A DNA stretch of 64,000 bases, from NCBI RefSeq assembly GCF_937123735.1, contig NZ_CAKZKL010000025.1, positions 1 through 64,000 on the forward strand. Reading direction: 5' to 3'. The DNA comes from an uncultured Lentibacter sp. GTDB lineage: Bacteria > Pseudomonadota > Alphaproteobacteria > Rhodobacterales > Rhodobacteraceae. The notes beneath the pieces are model-generated. The model was not told where the DNA came from, did no database searches, and was given only the letters and a program-made list of their open reading frames with translations. Shown here in pieces: positions 8,072 to 16,946 of the stretch (its first letter is position 1; each line of letters starts with the position of its first letter). The position numbers and the translations under genes are program-made.

Positions 8072-8731
8072 TCAGATCAAGCCGAGGTTCTTGGCATTCA
8101 TCACCGCGCTGGCGCGGTTTTTGGCTTCAAGCTTGGTGCAGATCGTGCGCATGTTCGACTTCACACCCACTTCCGACATGTTCAACTTCCAAGCGATTTC
8201 CTTATTGGTCAGCCCGTTGGACACATGCCGCAAAATTGTCAGCTCACGCGCCTTGAGCGGCCCGGCGTTTTCGGCGGCAGCCTCCTCAAAACTGGCCGAG
8301 AGCGAGAAGGGCACAAAGACCTCCCCACTGGCCACAAGCTTGATGGCATTGGCCAGCGATTTGAGCGGTAAGGTCTTGGGAATAATGCCAAAACAACCCA
8401 TATCAATGGCCTGTTGCAGATAGCCGGCCGAGACATTCCCGGAGAAGACAACCACCGCTCCGCCCTTGTTTTTTTCCACCACGGTTTCAATGCTCGCAAG
8501 CCCATTCATATCAGGCATCACAAGGTCCAGAAGCAGCACATCCACAGGCCCCTTTTCCTCAAGGTAAGCCAGGGTGTCTTGCAGGTTTTGCACGATATCC
8601 ACCGTCAGCGCCGCATCCGCGCGCAGCGCCATGGCCACAGCGTCGCGCACCAGCTCGTGGTCGTCGGCTATGAGAACAGAAAGTTCTCTTCCACTGTCAG
8701 CCCCATCGGAATTAGATTTAACTTTATACAT
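8072..8731 (-). CDS. NarL/FixJ-family response regulator
   Basis: A 219-residue two-component regulator. The N-terminal receiver (about residues 17-135) shows VLIADDHELVRDAV with the acidic pair, the phospho-acceptor Asp in DVLLLDLVMPDMNG, the Ser/Thr switch in VVVFSGN and the Lys in IIPKTLPLK. The C-terminal LuxR HTH (about 155-215) reads LKARELTILRHVSNGLTNKE then IAWKLNMSEVGVKSNMRTIC. It is divergent from the Mo-oxidoreductase-like/hybrid-kinase pair at 8908-12034, which ends in an Hpt domain and so has the parts needed for a phosphorelay onto this protein (inference). The 176-base gap between the divergent starts should hold both promoters. Confidence 0.9.
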   Translation of the reverse strand: MYKVKSNSDGADSGRELSVLIADDHELVRDAVAMALRADAALTVDIVQNLQDTLAYLEEKGPVDVLLLDLVMPDMNGLASIETVVEKNKGGAVVVFSGNVSAGYLQQAIDMGCFGIIPKTLPLKSLANAIKLVASGEVFVPFSLSASFEEAAAENAGPLKARELTILRHVSNGLTNKEIAWKLNMSEVGVKSNMRTICTKLEAKNRASAVMNAKNLGLI

Positions 8732-8907
8732 ACGCGCCTTAAGCCTCAGTGACCTTTCGGATAGTGTCTATAGCGTGACGGCACATTTCAACCCATATTT
8801 AGCAAAGATTTATCCCATCGCGCCTTTAGTATACGAAAGATAGATTTGCGGGTCAAATTCGAGCTGTCATAACCGTTAGTTACACGAGTATCAAAAAGGG
8901 TATATTA

Positions 8908-9426
8908 ATGATTGATCTGGTATCGAAACGAACATTTCTGTTTTTGGCGGCGGTTTTGGCTGTTTGTGCGCTCGCCAGCGCCCCAGACGCGCAGACGGCT
9001 CAAGGCAAGGTCCTGCTCACGGTCGAGCTTGCCGCCGACCCGGCCACCGGCCAACCGCGCACGACGGAGTTTGACATGGCTATGCTTGACGCCCTGCCCC
9101 AAGAAAGCTTCCAAACCACAACCATCTGGACAGACGGGGTGATCAGCTTTTCCGGCCCCGCGCTCAGCACGCTTCTCAACAGCCTTGACAGCCCCCCGGT
9201 GACGCTCACGGCCTATGCCCTCAATGATTACAGCATCGCAATCGCCGAGGTTGCGCAAGATGCCCCCTACCCCATCATCGCCACCCGCATGAACGGCGCC
9301 CCCTATTCGGTGCGCGAAGGGGGGCCGCTCTGGCTTGTGTTTCCCTATGACAGTGATGAAAAATACCAACAAGAAACCATTTACTCCCAAAGTATCTGGC
9401 AATTGATCCGACTGAAAGCCGAGTGA
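8908..9426 (+). CDS. Secreted protein with sulfite-oxidase (molybdopterin-binding) fold, lacking cysteines
   Basis: A 172-residue exported protein. Residues 1-30 form a signal peptide (FLFLAAVLAVCALASAPDAQ). The rest resembles the short molybdopterin-oxidoreductase-domain proteins: TTEFDMAMLDALPQESFQTT, TIWTDGVISFSGPALSTLLN, then YALNDYSIAIAEV and REGGPLWLVFPYD. The Cys that ligates Mo in sulfite oxidases would lie near the TTTIW segment; here it is Thr, and the mature chain has no Cys at all, so enzymatic Mo binding looks lost. Its stop is 1 base before the TTG start of the hybrid kinase, so it is probably a periplasmic ligand-binding partner of that kinase (inference). Confidence 0.8.
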   Translation: MIDLVSKRTFLFLAAVLAVCALASAPDAQTAQGKVLLTVELAADPATGQPRTTEFDMAMLDALPQESFQTTTIWTDGVISFSGPALSTLLNSLDSPPVTLTAYALNDYSIAIAEVAQDAPYPIIATRMNGAPYSVREGGPLWLVFPYDSDEKYQQETIYSQSIWQLIRLKAE

Positions 9427-9427
9427 T

Positions 9428-12034
9428 TTGATTCTTGCCCCCGATCTCAAACAGCCGCGCCGGTTGTTTTTGCCCTTCCCCCTCATCGGGGCAACCACGG
9501 CAGTGCTGCTGGCGGCGATCGGGCTGTTCGTGCTGATCTTTCTGGCCGCACAGGCGCACTCGCGCCTCTCGCGCCTGCAAACAGCCGAGTTGGACAATTC
9601 CACTTGGCTGTTTGCCCAGCTCGAGGTCGATCACCTCAAACTGCAACTTGCCGCCAACCAGGCCGCGCTGGCCCATGAGTTCAACGCCACGCGCCCCCCC
9701 GAGCAGGTGTCAGTGGCCTTTGACATCTTCTACAGCCGGGTGCGCAAAATCAAATCCTACCTCTCCTTCATGGATCAGAAATACGGGCTTTCTCCCGAGT
9801 TTTCAGAGCGTTGGGTCGAGGTGATTGCCAATACCAACAATCTCGCCACCCTGATTGACACCACCCCCATGTGGGATCAGCAGGCCTGCGACAAGCTGAT
9901 CGACACCCTCTACAGCAATGCCGACAACGTGCGCAAAGTGGCGGTTCTCACCCTGCGGGAAATTGTCCAAAGCGCTTCGGAGCGGCATGAAAAATACGTC
10001 TCGCTGGTGCGCTACTATTTCATGCTCACCATCGCCATGATCGTGTTGCTCTGCGCCATCATCATCATTGTGGGCAAACTCGCCTACGACCTGTCGGCCC
10101 GCACAAGAGACAATGCCCGCATCGCCAACACCCTGCGCAAAACCATTGATGCCTCCCTAGAGGCCATCCTGCTGATCGACCTCAATGGCGCGATCAAATC
10201 CCACAACAACGCCGCCGGCAGCACCTTTCAGGTCGGTGATGGCGAGCTGGTGGGCCAACAGGCCAGCCGTTATCTTGTGCCGCCCCGCTTTGCCGCGCAA
10301 TGCCAGGCCGAGCTTGACGGGCTGATCAAAGCCGCCACCTCCGAGCCCCGCGGGATCAAGATCATCTGCCAGCGCGCCGATGGCAGCGAATTTGTCGCCG
10401 AGGTCAACCTCGTGCTCGAAGTTGACGGGCTGGGCGAGCCGGTGATTGTCGCCTTCTTTCGCAACATCGACGAACAGGCCCAGGCCGAGGCCATGTTGCG
10501 CCGCGCCAAGAAAGAGGCCGAGCGCGTCGCAGCCAACAAAGCCCGCTTCCTGGCCGTGGTCAGCCACGAAATGCGCACCCCCCTTCACGGAATCATGGCC
10601 TCGCTGGAGCTGGTGAACCAGCCCCATGCCCCACCGGAAGACAATGAGAAGTTCCTCGCCACGGCCCGCCAATCGGCGGTCACCGCACTGGAGCTGATCG
10701 AGGAGGTGCTCGATTCCACCGATCTGGAGCGCGCCACCGAGGTCAATGCGCCCGAGGCCTTCCGCCCTGACGAGCTTGCCCATGAGATTGCCCGCCTGCT
10801 CGAGCCGGCGGCCCTGCTCAACAACACCCGCATTGTCGTGCAAAACAGCTGGTATGAGCCCGCACCGGTTGTGGGCAACCGCAAGGCCTTCCGCCACGCG
10901 CTCACCAATCTGGTGCGCAATGCCACCAAATTCACCCTCAACGGCGAAATCATCATCCGCCTGCGCGACAGCCTCACCGATCCAAACGCCCTCTGCATCG
11001 AGGTGCTCGACACCGGCATCGGGATCTCGCTGGAAGACCAGAGCCGCATCTTTGAAGATTTCGAAACCGGCGATCAATTTGCAGATGGCTATATTTCCGG
11101 CACAGGGCTTGGCCTCGGGATCGTGCGCCGGGCCGTCGCCGCGCTTGATGGCCGGCTTGGGGTCTCCAGCGAAAAGGGCGAGGGCAGCCTGTTCTGGTTT
11201 GAAATCCCGATCCGCGCCGCCGCGCCGGTGCCCGCCCCCGAAGCCAGCCCCTGCGCCCGCGTGCGGGCCGAGGCGCGTGGCCGCAAAATTCTGGTGGTAG
11301 ATGACAAGGAGATCAACCTCGTCGTGCTCTCGCGGATGCTCGAACAGCTGGGCCACACGGCCCTGACAGCCCCGGATGGCGAAACCGCCCTGATGATCGC
11401 CGCAGGCACCGAGCTTGATTATATCCTGCTGGATCTGAACATGCCCAACATGAGCGGGCGCGATGTCATGCGCCACCTGCGCGAGCAGGGCCTGTGCAAG
11501 AAAACCCCGGTGATTGCCGTCACGGCCAACGCCCAGCCGGGGCTGTTTGATGTGTTGGGCCAGGAAGGCTTTGACAAGCTGCTCACCAAGCCGCTCTCGC
11601 TCAACACCCTGTGTCGCACGGTCAGCCAATGCACCGCCGCAGAGTGGTGTGACCCCAAGTTTGCCCTAGAAAGCGAGCGCAAAGATCTGATTGACCAAAG
11701 CTGCCTCAGTGACCTGCTCGATCTGCTCGGCCATGAGGCCACAGAAAGCATCCTGCACCGCGCCCTGAACGAGACCAGTGCCGAAATCGAGAACCTGCGC
11801 AACGCCAAGGCTCTCACAGACGGCCCCTTTGCAGAGCGCGTCCACCATGCGGCCAATGCGCTGGCCATGATCGGGGCCACCCATTTGCACAAGCAGTTCA
11901 ACGCGCTGGAAGATGCGCTCAACAAGGGCGATCTGAACCTCGCCCAACGGATCTGCGAAGAGGCCGAGCGCTGCCTGATCGCTTCGCGCCGCGCCTTCGC
12001 GAAGCTGTTTGAAACGCCCTCACAGGCCTATTGA
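9428..12034 (+). CDS. Membrane hybrid sensor histidine kinase with PAS, receiver and Hpt domains
   Basis: An 868-residue kinase. Two transmembrane helices (about 19-41, LIGATTAVLLAAIGLFVLIF, and about 197-218) bracket a periplasmic domain of about 155 residues. A PAS domain (about 240-355) follows, then HisKA with the phospho-His in FLAVVSHEMRTPLHG (about 379), HATPase with the N box LVRNATKF, DTGIGIS and GTGLGLGIV (about 480-600), a receiver with Asp in YILLDLNMPNMSG (about 670), and an Hpt domain with His in AERVHHAANALAMIG (about 804). The start is a TTG directly after the upstream stop; no ATG gives the full first helix. It is coupled to the exported Mo-fold protein and is the likely source of phosphate for the NarL-type regulator (inference). 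Confidence 0.92.
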   Translation: MILAPDLKQPRRLFLPFPLIGATTAVLLAAIGLFVLIFLAAQAHSRLSRLQTAELDNSTWLFAQLEVDHLKLQLAANQAALAHEFNATRPPEQVSVAFDIFYSRVRKIKSYLSFMDQKYGLSPEFSERWVEVIANTNNLATLIDTTPMWDQQACDKLIDTLYSNADNVRKVAVLTLREIVQSASERHEKYVSLVRYYFMLTIAMIVLLCAIIIIVGKLAYDLSARTRDNARIANTLRKTIDASLEAILLIDLNGAIKSHNNAAGSTFQVGDGELVGQQASRYLVPPRFAAQCQAELDGLIKAATSEPRGIKIICQRADGSEFVAEVNLVLEVDGLGEPVIVAFFRNIDEQAQAEAMLRRAKKEAERVAANKARFLAVVSHEMRTPLHGIMASLELVNQPHAPPEDNEKFLATARQSAVTALELIEEVLDSTDLERATEVNAPEAFRPDELAHEIARLLEPAALLNNTRIVVQNSWYEPAPVVGNRKAFRHALTNLVRNATKFTLNGEIIIRLRDSLTDPNALCIEVLDTGIGISLEDQSRIFEDFETGDQFADGYISGTGLGLGIVRRAVAALDGRLGVSSEKGEGSLFWFEIPIRAAAPVPAPEASPCARVRAEARGRKILVVDDKEINLVVLSRMLEQLGHTALTAPDGETALMIAAGTELDYILLDLNMPNMSGRDVMRHLREQGLCKKTPVIAVTANAQPGLFDVLGQEGFDKLLTKPLSLNTLCRTVSQCTAAEWCDPKFALESERKDLIDQSCLSDLLDLLGHEATESILHRALNETSAEIENLRNAKALTDGPFAERVHHAANALAMIGATHLHKQFNALEDALNKGDLNLAQRICEEAERCLIASRRAFAKLFETPSQAY

Positions 12035-12041
12035 AAGCGGC

Positions 12042-12749
12042 TCAGGCCTCGTTTTGGGCCACAATCTGGTGGCCCGGCCGCGTCACCGAGCGCACCGTGG
12101 TGATCGGCACAGCCTCAAGCCAGGTGGTGCGCTCCAGCACCAAAAGCGCCGCGCCCGGCGCGGTCTGCATTTGCCGGGCAAGCGTTTCATCCGCTTGCAG
12201 CGCATAAAACCGCAGGTCAATCCGGCTGTAGGGCTTGTGGTGCACAAGCCATTCATTGGCGCTCTGACGGCTCAAATCCACCGCCTCGATCTCGCCACAG
12301 CTGGCAAGGCTGATCCAGCGGTCCTCAAAAACATAAGGGGCCGCATCGGCCAGGTGCAGCGCCTGCACATGCAGCATCTCTTCAGGCGCCTTTAACCCGA
12401 AACGCGCCACCACCGCCTCCGGTGTGCGCGCGCGGGCCTGTGACACCAGCTCGTAGCCATAGGTGGCCCCCGTGGCCTCCACTTCCACCCGCGTCACGGC
12501 AATATCAAATGTCGCCCGGGTCACAGGATCCGGCCGCACCCGGGTGCCGCCCTTGCGCTTGCGCGCCACAAGCCCCGTATCCACCAAATCCTGCATCGCC
12601 CGCTGCACGGTCGAGCGCGCACAGCCCAGCGCCGCCGCAATATCCTCATCGCGCGGCAGCTTGTCGCCGGGGCGGTAACTGCGGTCCAGTATCTGCCCGC
12701 GCAAAATATCGCGGATATCCTGCCAGGAACGGCGCTGTGGTGCTGTCAA
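12042..12749 (-). CDS. hutC: HutC, histidine-utilisation repressor (GntR family)
   Basis: A 235-residue GntR/HutC-subfamily repressor. The N-terminal winged helix shows SWQDIRDILRGQILDRSYRP, then GDKLPRDEDIAAALGCARST and VQRAMQDLVDTGLVARKRK. The UTRA effector domain follows (about 95-235) and in this family senses urocanate or formiminoglutamate. I chose the TTG at 12749, which overlaps the hutF stop (TTGA), because translation upstream of it has no similarity to the family and no ATG is in range. It is the last gene of the hutF-hutC operon. The palindrome at 14182-14193 between hutF and hutI is its likely operator, so HutC probably controls both operons. Confidence 0.9.
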   Translation of the reverse strand: MTAPQRRSWQDIRDILRGQILDRSYRPGDKLPRDEDIAAALGCARSTVQRAMQDLVDTGLVARKRKGGTRVRPDPVTRATFDIAVTRVEVEATGATYGYELVSQARARTPEAVVARFGLKAPEEMLHVQALHLADAAPYVFEDRWISLASCGEIEAVDLSRQSANEWLVHHKPYSRIDLRFYALQADETLARQMQTAPGAALLVLERTTWLEAVPITTVRSVTRPGHQIVAQNEA

Positions 12750-14149
12750 ATCTCTTGTCCCAATCTCTGAACAACCTGCCGAAACCGCGCCGCCACAGGG
12801 TCGCGCAGCGCATGTTTGCCCTCCCTTACAACATGTCGCCCCGCAGACCAAACATCTTGCACCGCCCGCTGGCCATGACCGCCAAAAACAAGCGTATCCA
12901 GCGCCGCATCGCCCCGCCGGTTGCACAGCCAGGCGCTGTCCGTGCAGATCCCCAAAAGATCCCCCCACTGGCCCACAGCGATCTGCCCGCTGGCCCGTCC
13001 AGCCGCCTGCGCCCCGCCACGCTGCGCCGCCTCAACCAGCACCCGCCCGCTCGACTGATCGGGCCGCGCCAGAGCCGCGCGCGTGCGGTCGCGCAACCGT
13101 TGCGAATATTCCAGCGCCCGCAGCTCGTCAAAATAGGCGATATGCAGGTTGGAATCCGAGCCAAAGCCCAAACGCCCCCCCGCGCTCAGATAGGCAACAC
13201 CGTTGAAAATCCCGTCGCCCAAATTGGCCTCGGTGATCGGGCAAAGCCCCGCCACGGCCCCACTGCGGGCCAGAGCGAGGGTCTCCTGCGCCGTCATCTG
13301 GGTGCAGTGGATCAGGCACCAATGGGCGCCAACCTCATGCGCGTCAAACAGCCACTCCGCCGGTCGCGCGCCCCGGTGCGCCAAGACCTCGTCAACCTCG
13401 GCCAGCTGCTCGGCCAAGTGCATATGCACAGGCCCATCCCCCGCCACGTCAAGCGCCGCCGCCAAGCCCGCCGCATCAACCGCGCGCAACGAATGCGGCG
13501 CAACCCCCAGCGCAAAATCCGCAGGGCCCGCCGCAATCAATGCACCCGCAGCCTCATGCAGCCGCAGATATTGCGCCGGCGTGTTGCCAAACCGGCGTTG
13601 CCCCCCCTCCAGGGCGCGCCCGTCACAACCGCCCCACTGATAGAGCACCGGCAACAGCGTCAGCCCAATCCCCACAGCCTCGGCCGCCGCCACAATCCGC
13701 CCGCTCAGCTCGGCCAGGTTGCCATAGGGGCGGCCCGCCACCGCGTGGTGCAAGTAGTGAAACTCCGCCACCCCCGCATAACCGGCCTCCAGCATCTCGA
13801 CAAACACCTGCGCCGCAATCGCCTCGATGTCCTCGGGGCCCAGCTGCTCCAGATACCGATACATCAAGCGCCGCCAGGTCCAGAAACTGTCCTGCCGATC
13901 AGGGCCACGCGCCTCTGTCAGCCCGGCCATGGCGCGCTGGAAACTGTGGCTGTGCAAATTGACAGGGGCTGGCAAAAGCATATCCACCCGATGAACAGAA
14001 CCGCTTTCGCCGGGTCTCTCACTGGGTCCTTTGCGGCCCGGCCCGGCAGGCTCCACCGCTGCGATTCTGCCATCCGCGCCCAGAGTCACGCGCAGGTCTG
14101 CACACCACCCATCCGGGGTAAGACCCTGTTTTGCCTCGATAACCGTCAC
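12746..14149 (-). CDS. hutF: HutF, formimidoylglutamate deiminase
   Basis: A 467-residue amidohydrolase-superfamily enzyme that converts N-formimidoyl-L-glutamate to N-formyl-L-glutamate and ammonia in the two-step branch of histidine degradation. Metal ligands are visible: PVNLHSHSFQRAM (HxH), the His of VAPHSLRAV with HMHLAEQLAEVDE, and the Asp of GFGSDSNLHI. SFWTWRRLMYRYLEQL is typical for HutF. It is divergent from hutI with an 80-base gap holding a HutC-type palindrome. Its product is the substrate of HutG at 15423. An intact long frame of normal family length (about 450-470). Confidence 0.95.
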   Translation of the reverse strand: MTVIEAKQGLTPDGWCADLRVTLGADGRIAAVEPAGPGRKGPSERPGESGSVHRVDMLLPAPVNLHSHSFQRAMAGLTEARGPDRQDSFWTWRRLMYRYLEQLGPEDIEAIAAQVFVEMLEAGYAGVAEFHYLHHAVAGRPYGNLAELSGRIVAAAEAVGIGLTLLPVLYQWGGCDGRALEGGQRRFGNTPAQYLRLHEAAGALIAAGPADFALGVAPHSLRAVDAAGLAAALDVAGDGPVHMHLAEQLAEVDEVLAHRGARPAEWLFDAHEVGAHWCLIHCTQMTAQETLALARSGAVAGLCPITEANLGDGIFNGVAYLSAGGRLGFGSDSNLHIAYFDELRALEYSQRLRDRTRAALARPDQSSGRVLVEAAQRGGAQAAGRASGQIAVGQWGDLLGICTDSAWLCNRRGDAALDTLVFGGHGQRAVQDVWSAGRHVVREGKHALRDPVAARFRQVVQRLGQEI

Positions 14150-14181
14150 AGCACAGCCCTCTTCATCGCCATTTGCATTTT

Positions 14182-14193
14182 ATGTAGCTACAT
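14182..14193. promoter_or_regulatory. Probable HutC operator between hutF and hutI
   Basis: ATGTAGCTACAT is a perfect 12-bp palindrome in the 80-bp divergent gap, 33 bases before the hutF start and 37 before the hutI start. GntR/HutC-subfamily sites have the form GT-N-TA-N-AC, and GTAGCTAC fits. One site in this place could repress both operons until urocanate appears (inference). Confidence 0.7.
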
Positions 14194-14229
14194 ATTATGA
14201 AGGCCAAAGCCACAACGCAAGGAGCGCTC

Positions 14230-15426
14230 ATGTCTTTGCCACATGTTTTCACAGGGGCCACCCTCGCAACGCTCGCGCCGCAGGGGTATGGGCTTGTGCC
14301 GCAGGGCGCCTTGGTGACAGAGGCCGGCCACATCGCCTGGCTTGGCCCGCAAGAGCGCCTGCCCGCCGCCTATCACGGCGCGCCCACAACCGCGCTCAAG
14401 GGGCGTCTGCTCACCCCCGCCCTGATAGATTGCCACAGCCATATCGTGCACGGCGGCAACCGTGCCCAAGAATTTGAACTGCGCCTGCAAGGGGCCACCT
14501 ATGAAGAGGTGGCCCGCGCCGGTGGTGGCATTGCCTCCACGGTCGCCGCCACCCGCGCAGCCTCCGAGGAGGCGCTGCTCGCCGCCGCCCTCTTGCGCGC
14601 CGATGCGCTCATCGCCGAGGGGGTCAGCACCATCGAGGTCAAATCCGGCTACGGGCTCGACCTGCCCACCGAGCTCAAAATGCTGCGTGTGGCCCGCGCT
14701 CTGGCCGCGCAGAGGCCCCTGCGCATTTCCACCACCTTCCTGGGCGCACATGCGGTGCCCAAAGGCGCCGGGGCCGACACCTATATTGACACCATCTGCA
14801 TCCCCACGCTGCGCGCCGCCCACGCAGAGGGGCTGGTCGATATGGTCGATGGCTTCTGCGAGGGCATTGCCTTTGATGTCCCCCAGATCACCCGCGTGTT
14901 TGAGGCCGCCCGCGCCCTCGGCCTGCCCGTAAAGCTGCACGCCGAACAGCTCAGCAACATCGGCGGCACGCAGCTCGCAGCCCGCTTCGGCGCGCGCTCC
15001 GCCGATCATGTCGAATACGCCACCGAGGCCGATGCGGCGGCCCTGGCACAGTCCGGCACAGTCGCCGTGCTGTTGCCCGGCGCATTTTATACCCTGAACG
15101 AAACCCGCAAGCCCCCGGTTGAGGCCTTTCGCAAACACAATGTCCCCATGGCCCTCGCCACCGATTGGAACCCCGGCTCTTCCCCGCTCGGCTCGCTGCT
15201 GCTGGCCATGAACATGGGCTGCACCCTCTTCGGCCTCACCCCCGCCGAAGCGCTGGCCGGCGTCACCCGCCACGCCGCACAGGCACTTGGCCTGTCCGAT
15301 GCCGGCACGCTCGCCGTGGGCAAACGTGCCGATCTCGCCATCTGGAACGTGCAGCATCCCGCAGAGCTCTCCTACGGGATCGGGATCAACCCGCTTCACA
15401 GCCGTATTTTTGCAGGTCGCCCATGA
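14230..15426 (+). CDS. hutI: HutI, imidazolonepropionase
   Basis: A 398-residue amidohydrolase that opens 4-imidazolone-5-propanoate to N-formimidoyl-L-glutamate. Metal and active-site motifs are present: [18 protein letters not shown] (HxH), [31 protein letters not shown] and the Asp of [11 protein letters not shown] chose ATG 14230, which has AAGGAG at 14218-14223 and a good spacing of 6; an in-frame ATG at 14197 would overlap the operator region and lacks a ribosome site. The stop overlaps hutG as ATGA. It makes the substrate of HutF. Confidence 0.95.
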   Translation: MSLPHVFTGATLATLAPQGYGLVPQGALVTEAGHIAWLGPQERLPAAYHGAPTTALKGRLLTPALIDCHSHIVHGGNRAQEFELRLQGATYEEVARAGGGIASTVAATRAASEEALLAAALLRADALIAEGVSTIEVKSGYGLDLPTELKMLRVARALAAQRPLRISTTFLGAHAVPKGAGADTYIDTICIPTLRAAHAEGLVDMVDGFCEGIAFDVPQITRVFEAARALGLPVKLHAEQLSNIGGTQLAARFGARSADHVEYATEADAAALAQSGTVAVLLPGAFYTLNETRKPPVEAFRKHNVPMALATDWNPGSSPLGSLLLAMNMGCTLFGLTPAEALAGVTRHAAQALGLSDAGTLAVGKRADLAIWNVQHPAELSYGIGINPLHSRIFAGRP

Positions 15427-16235
15427 GCTTTCTGGAGATCACCCGGGGCGACAGCCCGCTGCTGCTGGCCTTTGCGCACAGCGGCACAGTGCTGCCCGCC
15501 GACATCGCCCCACAGCTCAACCCGCGCGGTCTGGCGCTGGCCGACACCGATTGGCACATCCACAGGCTCTATGCGGGGCTGCTGGAGAATGTCACAACCA
15601 TACGCACCCGTATTCACCGCTATGTGATCGACGTCAACCGCGACCCAACGGGGCAATCGCTTTATCCGGGGCAAAACACCACCGGTCTCTGCCCGCTCAC
15701 CGATTTTGAGGGCGCACCGCTCTACCGCGCAAGCCACAGGCCAGACCCGCAGGAAACAGAGCGCCGCCGCGCGGCCTTTCACGCACCCTATCACGCCGCG
15801 ATCGAGGCCGAAATGGCCCGACTCACTGCGCGCCACGGCTTTGCCATCCTCTATGACTGCCACTCGATCCGCAGCCACATCCCCTTTCTCTTCGAGGGCG
15901 TGCTGCCCGATCTCAACATCGGCACGAACAGGGGCACAACCTGCGCGCCGGGCCTTGAGAGCGCTGTGCACAAGCTCTGCGCCGCTAGCCGCTACAGCTG
16001 CGTGCTCAACGGCCGCTTCAAAGGCGGCTGGACAACCCGCCACTATGGCCGCCCCGCGCAGGGCTGGCATGCGCTTCAGATGGAGCTGGCGCAATCCACC
16101 TATCTTGAAACCGAGGCCGCGCCCTTCGCCTATGATGCGGCCAGGGCCGAGGCCCTGCGCAGCCCGCTGAGAAAGATCTTGCTGGCGCTGCAAGGCTGGC
16201 GCCCAGACGGGGCTGCGCACGCTGCATTTGGTTAA
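15423..16235 (+). CDS. hutG: HutG, N-formylglutamate deformylase
   Basis: A 270-residue N-formylglutamate amidohydrolase that releases formate and L-glutamate, the last step of the pathway that uses HutF. Typical motifs are [12 protein letters not shown] near the N-terminus, [12 protein letters not shown], the segment [20 protein letters not shown] and the metal-binding [14 protein letters not shown]. The start at 15423 overlaps the hutI stop. hutH (histidase) and hutU (urocanase), often found after hutG, are not present. The stop codon lies inside the first TTAA of the 11-bp-period repeat element that follows. A divergent paralogue is encoded at 40352. Confidence 0.95.
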   Translation: MSFLEITRGDSPLLLAFAHSGTVLPADIAPQLNPRGLALADTDWHIHRLYAGLLENVTTIRTRIHRYVIDVNRDPTGQSLYPGQNTTGLCPLTDFEGAPLYRASHRPDPQETERRRAAFHAPYHAAIEAEMARLTARHGFAILYDCHSIRSHIPFLFEGVLPDLNIGTNRGTTCAPGLESAVHKLCAASRYSCVLNGRFKGGWTTRHYGRPAQGWHALQMELAQSTYLETEAAPFAYDAARAEALRSPLRKILLALQGWRPDGAAHAAFG

Positions 16236-16317
16236 TTTGCGTTAAGATTTGGCGGTGTCGGGCGGTGCACGCTTTGTGCACGCCCTGTGCACGCATGTCA
16301 CCCCCCCCGTTTTGGGG
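16232..16317. repeat. Dispersed element with 11-bp-period GTGCACGC boxes, copy 1
   Basis: The order is TTAA, 6 bases, TTAA, then ATTTGGC, then GTGCACGC at 16265, 16276 and 16287 (exactly 11 bp apart), then ATGTCAC, a C-run and TTTTGGG. The same order occurs at 40155. It lies between the convergent hutG and aroQ genes and includes the hutG stop codon. Function unknown. Confidence 0.8.
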
Positions 16318-16404
16318 CGCGGCACAGCCGTTAACCCGACCGCGCGCTGCCGTTAACCCCACCTCGCGCTGCCCTGCCGTAGGGTGTGCGCTCTGCGCGC
16401 ACCA

Positions 16405-16452
16405 TCACCCAAGCCGTCACCCAAGCCGTCACTCAAGCCGTCACCCAAGCCG
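16405..16452 (-). repeat. Four tandem 12-bp units covering the aroQ stop codon
   Basis: TCACCCAAGCCG is repeated four times head to tail (16405, 16417, 16429, 16441), with one C-to-T change in the third unit. The last unit is the end of aroQ; read on the minus strand each unit is Arg-Leu-Gly-stop, so four in-frame stops follow each other. Confidence 0.9.
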
Positions 16453-16881
16453 CTCCAAGGCCCAGTCGAGCCCCTGAACATAGCCCGCCACGCCCTGCCC
16501 GACGATCACATGATCCGCCCGCTGGCTGACATAAGAATGGTGGCGAAACGCCTCACGTTTGTGCACATCCGAGATATGCACCTCCACCACCGGCCCGTCA
16601 AAAGCGCTCAAGGCATCAAGGATCGCAACAGAGGTGTGGGTATAGGCCGCAGGGTTGATCACAATCGCCGCCGCCACCTCCCGCGCCTCCTGTATCCAGT
16701 CCACCAACACGCCCTCGTGGTTGCTCTGGCGAAAGACAATCTCCACCTGCGCCGGCGCGGCGCGGCGGCACATCTGCTCCACATCAGCCAGCGTGTCAGA
16801 GCCATAGATTTCCGGCTCGCGCTGGCCCAGCAGGTTCAGGTTCGGACCGTTCAAAACAAACACCGTCGTGCCCACGGGCAT
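16441..16881 (-). CDS. aroQ: AroQ, type II 3-dehydroquinate dehydratase
   Basis: A 146-residue enzyme of the shikimate pathway that removes water from 3-dehydroquinate and acts as a cytoplasmic dodecamer. Diagnostic motifs are [20 protein letters not shown] with the flexible-loop Arg and Tyr, [17 protein letters not shown] with the catalytic His, and [21 protein letters not shown] chose the ATG at 16881, but its AGGAG is directly adjacent (no spacing); the in-frame GTG at 16875 has a better spacing of about 6 and may be the true start. It lies 65 bases after the ABC exporter gene on the same strand. Its last codons and stop are repeated four times. Confidence 0.93.
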   Translation of the reverse strand: MPVGTTVFVLNGPNLNLLGQREPEIYGSDTLADVEQMCRRAAPAQVEIVFRQSNHEGVLVDWIQEAREVAAAIVINPAAYTHTSVAILDALSAFDGPVVEVHISDVHKREAFRHHSYVSQRADHVIVGQGVAGYVQGLDWALERLG

Positions 16882-16946
16882 CTCCTTTTCTTGTCTGCAC
16901 CAACACAGAGCAGACTGGCCAGACTGGCCGCCAAAGGCAAGCCACA

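Noticed and set aside
12422..14200. A 592-codon open frame on the plus strand opposite hutF
   Set aside because: It has low-complexity Pro/Arg/Ala translation and follows from the GC bias of the hutF antisense strand. The same holds for long antisense frames opposite hutI (14188-15399), the hybrid kinase (10157-11629) and ctpA (33306-34748).
16232..16245. CtrA box (TTAA-N7-TTAA)
   Set aside because: The spacer is 6 in both copies and copy 1 lies over a stop codon between converging genes, so a promoter role is unlikely.
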